Made by a program: the position numbers and the translations under genes. The notes beneath the pieces were generated by a model. It searched no databases and had not been told where the DNA came from. It saw only the letters and a program-made list of their open reading frames with translations. A stretch of DNA of 64,000 nucleotides from Haberlea rhodopensis (Eukaryota; Streptophyta; Magnoliopsida; Lamiales; Gesneriaceae): assembly GCA_907163345.1 (NCBI GenBank), contig CAJQUN010000040.1:5456001-5520000 (forward strand). The letters are read 5' to 3'. Positions 11,159-23,362 of this stretch are shown here, in pieces. The stretch's first letter is position 1. The number at the start of each line of letters is the position of its first letter.

Positions 11159-12300
11159 ATTTTAATGCTTTGCCGCTAAATGTTGAAGCGATGGTAAATT
11201 CCGCATGTTACATTTGAAGCGAGGTGCATTAAAATACACTTATGGCAATGTTTATTGGGAATATGGATTATGCATTACGGTTGCATACATGGCGTAGCGA
11301 TGTGAATACTTGCCGCCTTCATGCGTAGCAATGTGAATACTTGCCGCTGTCATACCATAGCGATGAGAGAATATTTGCCGCTGATATGAAGCGAAGAACA
11401 CGACCACTATCATATCATAGCGAGAGATATTATTTTCCGCTGGTATTGTCTAAGGGAGGGGTATTTCCACTGTCATGTTAACGCGAGGGGTATTTCCGCT
11501 GTCATGATTAAAACGAGGAGTAATGGTGCCGCTGTCATACCGTAGCGATGAGAGAATATTTGCCGCTCATATGAAGCGAAGAACATGACCGCTGTCATAT
11601 TATAGCGAGGGATATTATTTGCCGCTGGTATGTCGAAGCGAGGTAGCGATGAAGGATATTTGCCGCTCATATGAAGCGAAGAACACAACCGCTGTCATAT
11701 TATAGCGAGGGATATCATGCCACTAGTCTATTGGCGATGGGTTATGCCGCCAGGTATCTATATGGCGATGGTGCATTCCGCTAGTTTATGGGCGATGGTT
11801 TATGCCGCCGGGTATTCATAGCGATGATTTATTCCGCTATTCTATTGGCGATGGTTTATGCCGCCGGGTATTCATAGCGATGGTTTATTCCGCTATTCTA
11901 TTGGCGATGGTTTATGCCGCCGGGTATTCATAGCGATGGTTTATTCCTCTATTCTATTGGTGATGGTTCATGCCGCCGGGTATCATATAGCTATGGTACA
12001 TTCCGCTTCATCTATGGCGATGGTTCATACCGCCGGGTATCTCTATAGCGATGGCTCATTCCGCTACATCTATTGGCGATGGTTCATGCCGCCAGATATA
12101 TATAGTGATGTTTTATGCCGCTGACTCTATGGCGAGGGATCATGCCGCTGATTTTATAGCGATGGGTTCTGCCGCTATCTACGTAGCACTGGATTGTACC
12201 GCCCACAAGCTATGGGTGTTGATTATGTACCGCTATTGGACGACGGAGACAGGTATGCCGCTATTTTACTAGCGATGAGTATGGTATACTACTATTTTAT
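11159..12300 (+). repeat. Hairpin comb in E2 interior
   Basis: Dozens of short units run about 27-34 bp apart, each of the form CCGC(T), 8-14 variable bases, (A)GCGA. The flanking CGCT and AGCG can pair, so each unit can fold to a 3-5 bp stem. From about 11700 the units alternate between GCCGCCGGGTAT..GCGATGG and TCCGCTATTC..GGCGATGG types. The same unit type occurs in the LTR of the E3 family (53914-54110), so the interior may be amplified LTR-type sequence. Some frames stay open through it by chance; none resembles a protein. Confidence 0.75.
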
Positions 12301-12339
12301 TAGCATTATTGTGGATGTCATGCGTTGATATACATATAC

Positions 12340-12451
12340 CGTCAAGTGTTTGACGATGGGATTTTAGATGTCATATGTTGACATGTACCGTCACGAGTTG
12401 ACGATGTTATTTTGGATGTCATATGTTGGCGTACACCGTCACGGGATGACG
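12340..12451 (+). other. Covarying hairpins CGTCA/TGACG and ATGTCA/TGACAT
   Basis: Stems are at 12340-12344 with 12351-12355, 12389-12393 with 12399-12403, and 12437-12441 with 12447-12451. A fourth, ATGTCA/TGACAT, is at 12368-12373 with 12379-12384. They continue the comb with a different stem sequence. Confidence 0.65.
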
Positions 12452-13708
12452 ATGACATAGTTGATATTCTATGTAGACGTGTAGCGTCGTGATGATGAAT
12501 AATACGTCTAGGTGTACGTATTTAGTCATATGGTATGAGTGTTGTTGATGAGCACAAGGTGGTGTCTACGTCATCGGTTGACGAGACTGTTACGCCGAGC
12601 AGGTTTGCTCGATGGATTATTGGATGCATTGTACCGGTGAGTGTACAGCATCATGCAATAGAGGTAAATATTTTACGAGTAGTGGTACCTTTGGGTATAA
12701 TGGCTGGGATGGCTAAGGACAAGTGATTTATGGTAAGAGTAGTTATTGAAGAAACTACTCGCTTTTGTCGTTGTGACGTGTGGTAGACATGGTCACACCC
12801 ACCCTGAGGGTGTGGAAATAAATCCTAGTTGATAGGATTGCATTGGGGTTGGTAAGGACACCGGGATGTCCATTGTGCATTGGTGTTTTAGAGAAATATT
12901 GGGTGATGACCCACTACTCTAATGGTTTGTACGGTATGACATACCGGGATGGAACGTATGGCATGTTGGTAGGTTTGGTATAAGCCTATGGGGGGCAGCG
13001 AATTGCTAGCCAGGTATTATTGCAGTGATACATGTGCTTGTTGTAGCCATTACACTGCTCGCTGGAACCGAGTTTGGTGAATCGTATGATGATACGATGA
13101 GGTAATAGTAGACTCCAGTAGTCCCTATGTCGCATGAGGTTTGAGGCAGGGAATACCTCACAGGGACGTTTATGCGTCAAATGTTAAGGGACTTGTACTG
13201 GGACAGCTCATTTCTGTTGGAGTACCAACGTGAGTGTCGACAAGTCATTTTTGGCTCAGGTTGAGCATCTTGCATATAGCATGCAATGGGAGGCACAATT
13301 GGATTGTGAGATATAGTTAGTGGGGTGACACTACTATATTGATTTTATCTCTTGGAGAGATTTGAATTGTACTGTCATGGAGACAACTAATTTTGGTTGA
13401 GGGTTGATTGTGAATCAACCAGGGACTGGGTGATGGCTTTATATTGCTGGCGGGACGTTCGAGGAGACGTCTCTGAGGAGATGCGCAAGGTTTGTGGGGT
13501 ACTATGGTATTAGTACAGAGCATCGTTAGATGTGTATACGTTGTGTATACGGATTTCGATTTGGTAATAGTTGCATTGAGGCACTATTCTGAACCAGTTA
13601 TGTATTTGTTGGTTCCGGGATATATTTTGGTATAAATATATCCAGTTTCCGAACGGTGGTTCGAGGTTGCAAGGTCATGGTACATGACATTTTCCTTGAG
13701 AGGAAGGT

Positions 13709-14591
13709 TGTAAGGACCCTAGTTCCTTAGGTGCGGATTAAAGGCATAATTAGAGCTAACATGCATTATCAGAGTATAAAAGTTCGTGTTGAGACTTTGA
13801 GCCTTAAGAATTACATGCCAAGTTAAGGACTATCAAATGGATTAATTACATTCTCAAAACAAATGAATGTCATTCACTATAGCTTTACACTACTCCTAGA
13901 GTAGACACTATACAAAATGATCCTGTCCTTCCTTATCAAAAGTGTTCTTCACAAGCTCACCGCCTCAACCCGCCTTAGCCCCTTTATCATGCCAAAAAGG
14001 TACCTACAAGGACAACCCCCAAAACATGAGCATATAATAATTCATATCCAACACAATATGAATATAAGGCGTAAATGCATAAACCGTAATAAAACACTTC
14101 CTATTTTTCCCATGCATTTTAAACGCTTCCTTTTTGGTTGTCCCTGTACCATAACTCATGAGCATAATCAATAGATTATTTAATGGTTCAGACATGTCAT
14201 GACATAACACCATTTCATTATCACCAATTACCAATCCCTAGTCTGTTATAATAGCGTATTTTAATGCACCTCGCTTGTCATGACAACGGCACTAATACCC
14301 CTCGCTTCGACATATTAGCGGCATTGAATAACCTCGCGCAAATGCGACATGCGGCAATACCCTCGCTTCAACATTTGGCGGCAAATATTCTTTCCTCACT
14401 ACAATATGACAGCGGCAAGTATTCTATCATCGTTTCAAGTGACAGCGGCAAAGCATTAAAATCATCGCTCTATATAACCATGACTCATGGGATGTGCACC
14501 AACAATCATCATATGCATATATAATCATCATGCATAAATTCAACATGTATTTGCATCCACAATGCACAATTCCATATATACTCGCATCCAC
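13709..14591 (-). mobile_element. E3 3' LTR, first part (U5 side)
   Basis: It begins TGTAAGGACCCTAG on the + strand and matches 32220-33100 closely, until E4 interrupts it after CGCATCCAC. It carries the E3-family hairpin units (about 14265-14460) seen from the other strand. Confidence 0.92.
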
Positions 14592-14878
14592 TGTGATATC
14601 CCCGAAATAATTAATTACAATTTGGGCATTAATTATGTTTATGTGATCTTATGGTGATAATTAGATTATGTGTTGGGACTAATTATCTTGGTAAAATGCT
14701 TGTCACATGGTAGGCGTGACCCGGTAGAGCATTTCAGAGTGCATGTTATACATGTTGGGAAATTGGGTGTTATAATGGTTTAAATGTGTTGGTTTGTAAT
14801 TTTGGTAAATCATGATTTTAATGGTAATTTTTGGTGCATTGTAGTAAAATGCTTTTAAAATATCATGTTGGAGTATTC

Positions 14879-14884
14879 TATATA
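14879..14884 (+). promoter_or_regulatory. TATA box of E4 5' LTR
   Basis: TATATA at 287 bp into the LTR is conserved at 21482-21487 and followed by a C-rich leader. The palindrome array would begin about 450 bp into the transcript. Confidence 0.5.
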
Positions 14885-15332
14885 CCATGCTTGTGTTTGA
14901 TACACATTTAAATCCCATGTGAGTTGGCAAGGGAGCCACTTGCATACTTTACATCCCATCCACTTCCCTATCAACTTTATGTCCCCAAATCCCTCTCCTT
15001 TCATCTTAGAGCTTCCATTTTCGTTTCTGAAACAAGAGGGGAGGAGAAAGCTTTGAAAAAGGAGTCTTTTTGTGATTTCTTGCTAAAAACTTGGAGCTCA
15101 AGTGGTAAGCTTCCATTTTGGTAGAGTTTTGTTGAGTTTTGGTTGGGTTTGAAACTTGTTTTTGGGGTTAAAAGGGTGGATCTTGGTCCAACATGTTATT
15201 TATGTTTGGGGGATGTATTTTAAGGTTGTTTTGTGATTAAATGTTGAGAATGGTGGTTGATCTTGGTTGTATATGAGTTTAGGTATTGTTGGAAGCTCAT
15301 TCTTGGAGGTTTCTCGCGTATACAGGGCTGCT

Positions 15333-15475
15333 CGATCGATCAGAAAATATTTTCGATCGATCGAGCATGGCAGAATGTTTTTAGTGGCTTTGGAACAGTG
15401 GACCGATCGATCGGTATTTTGACCGATCGATGGAGGGTGGTTCTCGATCGATCGAGATGAAATTTCGATCGATCG
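15333..15475. repeat. Phased palindrome array, variant edges, 6 sites (E4 5' LTR)
   Basis: CGATCGATCG cores start at 15333, 15354, 15404, 15424, 15445 and 15466. Steps are 21, 50, 20, 21 and 21 bp, as in E2, but the outer base pair is T/A in most sites (TCGATCGATCGA) and C/G in others (CCGATCGATCGG). Confidence 0.9.
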
Positions 15476-17016
15476 AGATGGCCAGTTTGTTGGTGCCTCT
15501 TTTATTGTTTCTTGGCTCTTTTTGGGTGTCTTGCATGCTTCGCCTCAGGTTATTTTAAAAGGTTAATTGTCATGGATTGACAATATTTTTGGGGTATTAT
15601 ACATGCTTAGCCGGGAACTTTTATAATTTGGTAATCGTCATGGACAGACGATATGTTTGGGAGTTTTGAACGTGCTTGGGCACGTGGTTGCATGCTTATG
15701 CTTGATTGTGGGTTGTTTATGCGTTTTAGCACATCTTTCTCGAGGCATGGAACTAAAGCAAGGTTTGACTCGGACTACGGGAACTCAAGGTACGTATGAC
15801 GTACGAGCATAGCCTATTATAATATTGCAACTATAAAAATGCATGGTATGTGATAATTGCATATGGACATTGAAACACATGGTGTGTAATAATCGTATTA
15901 TGTGGACATTGAAATACGTGGCATGTGGAAATTACATCAAATAGGCGTTGAAATGTATAGTATATGATACTTGCTATAAATGGCTAGCGATATGCATGGT
16001 AAATGGTATTTGCGTCAAATGGTTATACATGAGAACCATACGGTGCCGCTATTGAGCGAGCAATGATTTGGGATGCCGTCGCCGTCGAGTGACCATCGGT
16101 TATGACGCCGCTATTATTGAGCGTGCGTGGGATTTAGTATGCCGCTATTGTGGAGCGAGCAATGAAATAGGGACATGGAATCATTGGCTTGATTTATGTG
16201 ATAATTACGGTCTTTTACATAACGATTTTACCATATTGATTATGGAACTGGCGTAACAGAACGGCATTAGTTAATCTATGTGACGATTAACTGGCTTTGG
16301 GAATTTGATGAGTTTGGTTATTTTGAGAACAGGGACAATACAGGGGATCCGGATGAGGGTGTTACCATCCAGGGAGTATCATTTAAATTATAGCATTTAC
16401 ATTCTGTAATTACGAATTGCAATGTTATGATTATTGGATTGGTGGTATTGGTATGCTCACCCCGTGTGGGGGCTGTCTCTGTTGGGGCAGGTGTTACAGG
16501 TGCAGCAGTAGCGTTGGAGTTGAGCTCGGGCTGTTGATAGAGGTACTTCCAGGATCGAGGTACCAGAGCTGGTTGAATAAGTACACAGATCCAGTGTTGA
16601 GATCGAGCTGTACTTGGGAGATGCTTCCAGGATTGAAGTACCAGTAACGGTATCCGGTAGAATGTTTTATACATCAGATACATGCTTATTCATTGGGTGC
16701 TCTTATGTGAGTACATTTTACGTGTATATGGAATGTATAAATGGGCTACGGCTTCTCTCTGTTCATTATGGTTGCATGCAATTAATTATGGAATTGCTAA
16801 ATGAACTAAGAGCATGTTAGTGTATTATGTGGGTGCATGTTTTATGAATAATCTTGGTTGGGGAATCTGAATATTATGTGAATTGAATGCAAGAAATTTT
16901 CTGGATAGCATACGGTGTTGTACTTGCACATGGTTTTCCCCATGATAGTATGATTATATGCACTAATGGTATGACTTAATACACTAATAACGGGTTAAGG
17001 CACGGGGGTCCTTACA

Positions 17017-20000
17017 TTAGTGGTATCAGAGCAGTGGTTAGCTCTTTGGGGCCGTTGAGGGCCTAGGAAAATGATAATGGGAATGAGAAGCACATACTTA
17101 TACATGATTGTAGTTAGTGTGGTGTGGCACAACTATATTGCTTATGTGCATTTATGATATGTGTTCATAATTGGAATATGTTATTGCTAACCTTGGTGGT
17201 TGCAGGGTCATATAAGACATGGACTATGCATTACGGTTGCATAGATATACATCGGAGTAATGATTTTAATGCTTTGCCGTTAAATGTTGGAGCGAGATGC
17301 ATTAAAATACACTCATGGCGATGTTTATTGGAATACGGGAGCGATGATGCCGCTGTCGGGTCGAAGCGATGGTAAATGCCGCTGTCACGTCGAAGCGATG
17401 ATGCCGCTGTAGTGCCGAAACAATTATTGGAATACGGGATTTGCATTACCGTTGCATGCATGGCGTAGCGATGTGAATACTTGCCGCTTTCATATTATAG
17501 CGATGAAGAATATTTGCCGCAAATATGTCGAAGCGAAGGAAAATGCCGCTGTCATATTACTATTGCGAGGGATATTATGCCGCTAATATGTCGGAGCGAG
17601 GGGTATTTCCGCTGTCATGCCGGAACGATGGTAAATGCCGCTGTCGTGTCGAAGCGATGGTGAATGCCGCTGTCACGTCGAAGTGATGGTACCACAGTCA
17701 TGTCGAAGCGATGATGCCGCTGTCGTGTCGAAGCGATGATACATGCCGCTGTCACGTCGAAGCGATGATGCCGCTGTCATGACATAGCGATGCGATCGGG
17801 AACAAAGTACTACATGGGTGTGAGTACCTTTTGAGTCCGCGATTATTCCGCCGGGTATTATATAGGCGATGGTTCCGCCGGGTATTATATTGGCGATGGT
17901 TCCGCCGGGTATTCTATTGGCGATGGTTCATGCCGCCGGGTATCATAGCGATGGCTTATTCCGCTATTCTATTGGCGATGGTTCATACCGCCGGGTATTC
18001 TATGGCGATGGTTTATGCCGCCAGGTATCATATAGCGATGGTACATTTTGCTACATCTATGGCGATGCTTCATACCGCCGAATATTCTTTGGGCGATGTT
18101 TTATGCCGCTGACTCCATGGCGAGGGATCATGCCACTGATTCTATAGCGATGGGTTATACCGCTATGTGCGTAGCACTGGATTATGCCGCCTACGAGCGA
18201 TGGGTGCTGCTTGTGTACCGCTGGTGAACGATGGATACAGGTATTCCGCTATCTTGATAGCGATGAGGTATGACATATTACTTTTGTTATCATTATTGTG
18301 AATATTATGTGTTGTTTTATACCGTCATGTGTTTGACGATGAGATTATGAGTGTCGTGTATCGACGGGTACCGTCATGTGTTTGACAATGTTATTTGGGA
18401 TGTCTATGTGGACGCGTGGCGTCATTTTGGTGAATAATACATTCGTGTTTATGTATTTGGTTGTATGGTTTGAGTGCCGATAGTGAGGACATGGTAGAGT
18501 CTGTGTCACTAGTTGACGAGACCTTTTGCCGAGCAGGTTTGCTCGAGGGAGCATTGGATGCATTGTACCGGTGTTTATACCGCATCATGTTGTAGAGGTA
18601 AATATTTGTCGAGCAATGATACCCTTGGGTATGCTCGTTGGATTGGCTAGGGCCAAGTGATTGGTGGTAAGAGTAGTCATTGAGGAAACTACTCGCTTAT
18701 TGCTGTGATGTAGGGTAGGCATGGTTACACCCACCCTGAGGGTGTGGAATAAATCCTAATGGATTAGGATTGCTTGGTAGTTAAGCAAGGACACCTGGAT
18801 GTCCATTGTGCTTGGTGTTTTATAGATATGTTGGGTGATGACCCACAACTCTAATGGTTTGTACGGTATGGTATACCGGGTTGAGACGTGTGTCACGTTG
18901 GCAGTTGGTATAAGCCTATGGGGCCAGCGAATCGCTAGGCAGGTAATGTTGCAGTACTTTGGTGTGCTTGGGTTAGCCTTATGCCGCTCGTTGGATTCGA
19001 GCTGGGTGAATCGTATGGTAATACGATGAGGGTTATGGTAGACTCTTGTAGTCTCCTTTGTGGCATGGTGATTGAGGTAGGGAATACCTCACGGAGACGT
19101 TTATACGTCAAATGTTTTGAGAGACTTGTTTTGGGGCAGCTCAATTCTGTTGGGAATGCCAACGTGAGTGTCGACAAGTCGTGGTTAGCTCTGGTTGAGC
19201 ATCCTTGCATGTGGAATGCAACGGGAGTCACGAGTGGATTTGTGGGATATAACTAGTGGGGTAACACTACTGTATTGATCTTAACTCTTGGAGAGATTTG
19301 GATTGTACTGTCATGGAGACAGCTGGTATTGGTTGAGAGTTGATTGTGAATCAACCTGGGGTAAGCCCTACTAGTGTTGGACTGTGTGATAGCTTCGTAC
19401 TTCTGGTGAGACGTTCGAGGAGGCGTCTCCGGAGAGATGCTCACATTGTGTAGTACTATGGCATTAGTACAGAGCATCGTTGGGATGTGTATACATGGCA
19501 TAAACGGATTTTGGATCGGGTAATGGTGGTATTGATGCACTACTCTAACCAGTTGTGTATTTCTGGGTTCCGGGATATGTTTTGGTATAAATATATCCAG
19601 TTTTCCGAACGGTGGTTCGAGGTTGGAGGGTCATGGATTCATGACTTTTTCCTTAAGAGGAAGGCGGTATTATGATACCTACCGGTTGAATCTTTTGGGG
19701 AGATTCGTTATTTTGGTTCGTGTGATGGTGATGTTGAAATCACACTCTTTAGTTTTGGTTTGTCAACCATTATTCTCCGTGTAGTGAGAATAATCGAGGT
19801 TTGGCAGTGGTTTGGAATTTTGGGTATGTTTGGAGATACCCGAGTCTATTGCATTGAGTATGCATTTTGTGTTGGTGCGTGGGCATGTATGCCGTGTGTG
19901 TATACGAATGCCAACTTTATTTTGTTCCTTGTTGAACGTCGAGTCTGTATGCTCGGTTTGGTGAATCTCCGGTGGGAGATCGTGGCAAATTGAGATTGGT

Positions 20001-20337
20001 AATCTCGATGGCACGATGTATTTTGAGGAATAATCGTGAGGTCCGTTTGACTTCCCTTGTGAGGACTTGTCGTGTTTTAGGACCATGGTAGTTCTTGTTG
20101 GATAATTCGATAGCCTTCCTGTTTTTATGATTGTTAAATCCCAGGATGAACGAGGGATGGCCAGGATTCGAATTTGTTTAGTATCGTGGGTGGACACGTA
20201 TGGCAGGAATGCAATTGTTTGTTTTGCATGACCTCTGTGGAACTTGAGACTTTGTGGAGTCTTAATGGTGTGTCAGGACCAAGATATGATTTCTTGGAAC
20301 ACCTTGTTTTTTATTTCAGTGGTGATGTGTTTTGTGT
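17017..20337 (+). mobile_element. E4 interior, non-coding, E2-like
   Basis: The leader with PBS (TGGTATCAGAGC, 17021-17032) and the following 3.3 kb follow E2's interior. The hairpin comb is at about 17275-18250 (many CCGCTGTC..TCGAAGCGATG units). A CGTCA/TGACG hairpin is at 18323-18338, and a GTCG/CGAC hairpin (18353-18365) stands where E2 has TGTCA/TGACA. The rest is spacer shared with E2 (12450-13708 and 34230-34850). No protein-like ORF. Confidence 0.8.
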
Positions 20338-21125
20338 GGATTGAGTACAGCATATCGTCCCCAGACGGATGGGCAGACAGAGCGTACTATACAGACACTC
20401 GAGGACATGCTGCGAGCTTGTGTGTTGGAGTTTGATGCCTCATGGCAAGATTCCTTACCCTTGGTAGAGTTTTCATAGAACAACAGCTATCAGGCGAGTA
20501 TTCGGATGGCTCCGTTCGAGGCTTTGTATGGTAGGCGTTGTAGGTCGCCATTATACTGGGATAACTTGACCAGTGGGAGGACCCGAACTGATTCGGGAGA
20601 TGGAGGATAAGATAAAGATTATCCTGTCAGAAAATGAAGGCAGCCCAGGACAGGCAGGCAGCCTATGCGAATAAACGACGGAGACCGTTGGAATTTCAGT
20701 TGGGAGACAGGGTCTTTTTGAAGATTTCACCTTTCAGGGGTGTGGTCCGGTTTGGTATGCGTGGTAAATTTTCTCCGAGGTATGTGGGGCCGTATGGAAT
20801 CTTACAGCGCATCGGTACCTTGGCTTACCGTTTGGCGCTGCCGCCGTCGTTGTCTGGTATTCACGACGTGTTTCATGTATCTATGTTGCGGAAGTATGAG
20901 CCGGATCCGTCGCATGTATTACAGCCTTCTGAGGTTCAGTTAGATTCTGATATATCCTACGAGGAACGGCCAGTCAGGATTCTGGATAGGGCTGATCGCA
21001 GGCTTCGGAACAAAGTGATACCAATGGTAAAGGTACAGTGGGATCGCAGGGGTGTCGAGGAGGCCACGTGGGAGACGGAGCAGCATATGGTGCAGCACTA
21101 CCCGGAACTATTCTCTGGTATGTGA
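20338..21125 (+). pseudogene. pol: E4 pol remnant: integrase end and chromodomain
   Basis: The fragment starts abruptly inside the integrase core at STAYRPQTDGQTE, which contains the catalytic Glu, and runs to a chromodomain ending WETEQHMVQHYPELFSGM. The last 163 residues (20634-21125) are one open frame. They include the GPY motif SPRYVGPYGILQRIG and the chromodomain PVRILDRADRRLRNK, very similar to E3's frame at 27490-28242. Before it, a stop (near 20478) and a frameshift (about 20570-20630) break the frame. The upstream side joins E2-like non-coding sequence with no pol in between, so this piece arrived by recombination. Confidence 0.9.
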
Positions 21126-22204
21126 TTTATGTTTAGTTTCGATTTGGGTAAGTGCATGCGATTTCGAGGGCGAAATCTTATAAGTAGGGGAGTATTGTGA
21201 TATCCCCGAAATAATTAATTGCAATTTGGGCATTAATTATGTTTATGTGATCTTATGGTGATAATTAGATTATGTGTTGGGACTAATTATCTTGGTAAAA
21301 TGCTTGTCACATGGTAGGCGTGACCCGGTAGAGCATTTCAGAGTGCATGTTATACATGTTGGGAAATTGGGTGTTATAATGGTTTAAATGTGTTGGTTTG
21401 TAATTTTGGTAAATCATTATTTTAATGGTAATTTTTGGGCATTGTAGTAAAATGCTTTTAAAATATCATGTTGGGGTATTCTATATACCATGCTTGTGTT
21501 TGATACACATTTAAATCCCATGTGAGTTGGCAAGGGAGCCACTTGCATACTTTACATCCCATCCACTTCCCTATCAACTTTATGTCCCCAAATCCCTCTC
21601 CTTTCATCTTAGAGCTTCCATTTTCGTTTCTGAAACAAGAGGGGAGGAGAAAGCTTTGAAAAAGGAGTCTTTTTGTGATTTCTTGCTAAAAACTTGGAGC
21701 TCAAGTGGTAAGCTTCCATTTTGGTAGAGTTTTGTTGAGTTTTGGTTGGGTTTGAAACTTGTTTTTGGGGTTAAAAGGGTGGATCTTGGTCCAACATGTT
21801 ATTTATGTTTGGGGGATGTATTTTAAGGTTGTTTTGTGATTAAATGTTGAGAATGGTGGTTGATCTTGGTTGTATATGTGATGACCAGGGATTATAGGTG
21901 TTAATCCCGGAGTATTAATAATCCCTAAAGTGGTTTTACGTGGCGATTTGAAATTTAAGAGAGGTGTTGGGCCTTCTGGGCTCGTTTATTTGGGCAGTTG
22001 GGATCGTTGGACCCAGAGGTTGAGATTGTATTCACATTACGGTGTAAAACCTAAGAGTTGGGTTTTTGATGTGTCTCGGAATCTCGGGTGCTATGTGAGC
22101 ACCGGTAGAGGGTTTTGGAGTTAGAGAGAGAGTTTTTGAAAACAGATGATTTTTAATGAATCACGATGTATTTGTGGGGCTATTAATTTTTCGGGGTATT
22201 TTGC

Positions 22205-22212
22205 TATAAATA
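22205..22212 (+). promoter_or_regulatory. TATA box of S5
   Basis: TATAAATA, 328 bp into the LTR, is followed by a (CT)n leader at about 22261-22278. The best consensus TATA box in the window. Confidence 0.6.
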
Positions 22213-23362
22213 CCATTTAAACCCAAAATTTTAGACATAATCTCAATTTTAGCCTCAAATTCCTCTCTCTCTCTCTCCCCGCATGCGATTCCCGTCACCT
22301 CCCCTGCCCCGCCGTTTCAGGCGCTCTGCCAGCCGCCGTCCGGCCGCCGATCGGCGCGTGCGACCTACCCACGGCTTCGTCTCGACGAGGCGCTCCTTTC
22401 CCCTCTGTCAATTGAAGGTTTCGTCGCGTCCTGGAGTCGGATTTTACAGAAAGGCGTCGATCCCCAAAAGTTAGGGTTCATCGATTTTGAACGATTTTGC
22501 TTCCGATTTTCGTTGGGTAATCTCCCTTACCCCTTGTTCTTCTTTTTCGTGCTTTTCCCTGCTTTTTGGTGATTTTGGTTCGAAATAATTTTCGAAAATT
22601 GTAGGGTTTGATTTCGAAAATTTGGGGGTTTTTGGCAGGGGTATTATTTCGTGCAATTGATCGATTATTGCATGTTTTAAGAGTATTATGATGCTTGATT
22701 GAGATCGAATTGAGAAGCTTTGGTTCAAATTTGAAGAATTTTAAGAGTTGAGATTTAAAGGCTTGTTTGGGTTCGATTTTAAGGGGGTTGAGTTCGAAAA
22801 TGGGGAGTTTTTGTCAAGGGATGTTGATTCTTGCTTGGATAGCTTAATTGACATTTTAGATGAATTATGGTATTTTATTGGGTTCGAAATTGTGAGATTA
22901 AGGTTCGATTTTTGTAGGGCATTCTTGAACAAATTTCGATTGTCTCATTTATTTCCTTCCCTGCATGTACCCTGCCCCGGGTTTTTTTAAGAGGATAATT
23001 GTCGTGTATTGACAATGTTGTGAGGGATATGGGTGTGCTTGAGCATAGGTTACATGTTCGTAAATAATTGTGAATTATTTATCGTGTTAGCACATCATTC
23101 CTCGGGGCATGGAACTCGAGCAAGGCTTGGCTCGGACTTCGGAGATTTAAGGTACGTGCGACGTACGAGCATTACTATATATATGTGAAATGCATAAGGT
23201 ATTTTTGATTGCATTGAATGTTTTACGTATGGTTATACATATATGTTGATATAGCCAAGGAATGACCCAAATCTTGATATCGCAGCTTGTAGCGTGCGTG
23301 ACACTAGAGTAGGATGACTCTTGCATGATATATGGGGTACTGGGTTTATTTGACTATATTAG

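Larger units (their letters stand above)
10917..13708 (+). mobile_element. E2 internal region, left part, non-coding
   Basis: It starts with the PBS and a leader that is very similar to E4's at 17017. It contains the hairpin comb (11159-12300), three CGTCA/TGACG hairpins (12340-12451), and then 1.25 kb of spacer with short direct similarity to E4 (18400-19680) and no ORF of known type. The left TSD copy of E3, AAGGT, is at 13704-13708. Confidence 0.8.
14592..17016 (+). mobile_element. E4 5' LTR (2425 bp)
   Basis: It begins TGTGATATCCCCGAAATAAT, like E3, and ends GGGGTCCTTACA. The TATA box is at 14879, the palindrome array at 15333-15475, and GTACGT-ATG-ACGTAC at 15790-15804. The hairpins ATTGTCA/TGACAAT and ATCGTC/GACGAT (about 15567-15652) are two versions of one stem. 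The distal half, from about 15560, follows the E2 LTR. Confidence 0.92.

Noticed and set aside
11858..12124. Open frames through the E2 and E4 hairpin combs (also 17831-18147)
   Set aside because: Repeat-driven; frame and length differ between E2 and E4, and codons follow the repeat units.
12535..12726. Small frames in E2 and E4 spacer (12535-12726, 18835-19256, 19760-19993)
   Set aside because: Not conserved between the two elements at protein level; no start context or domain.
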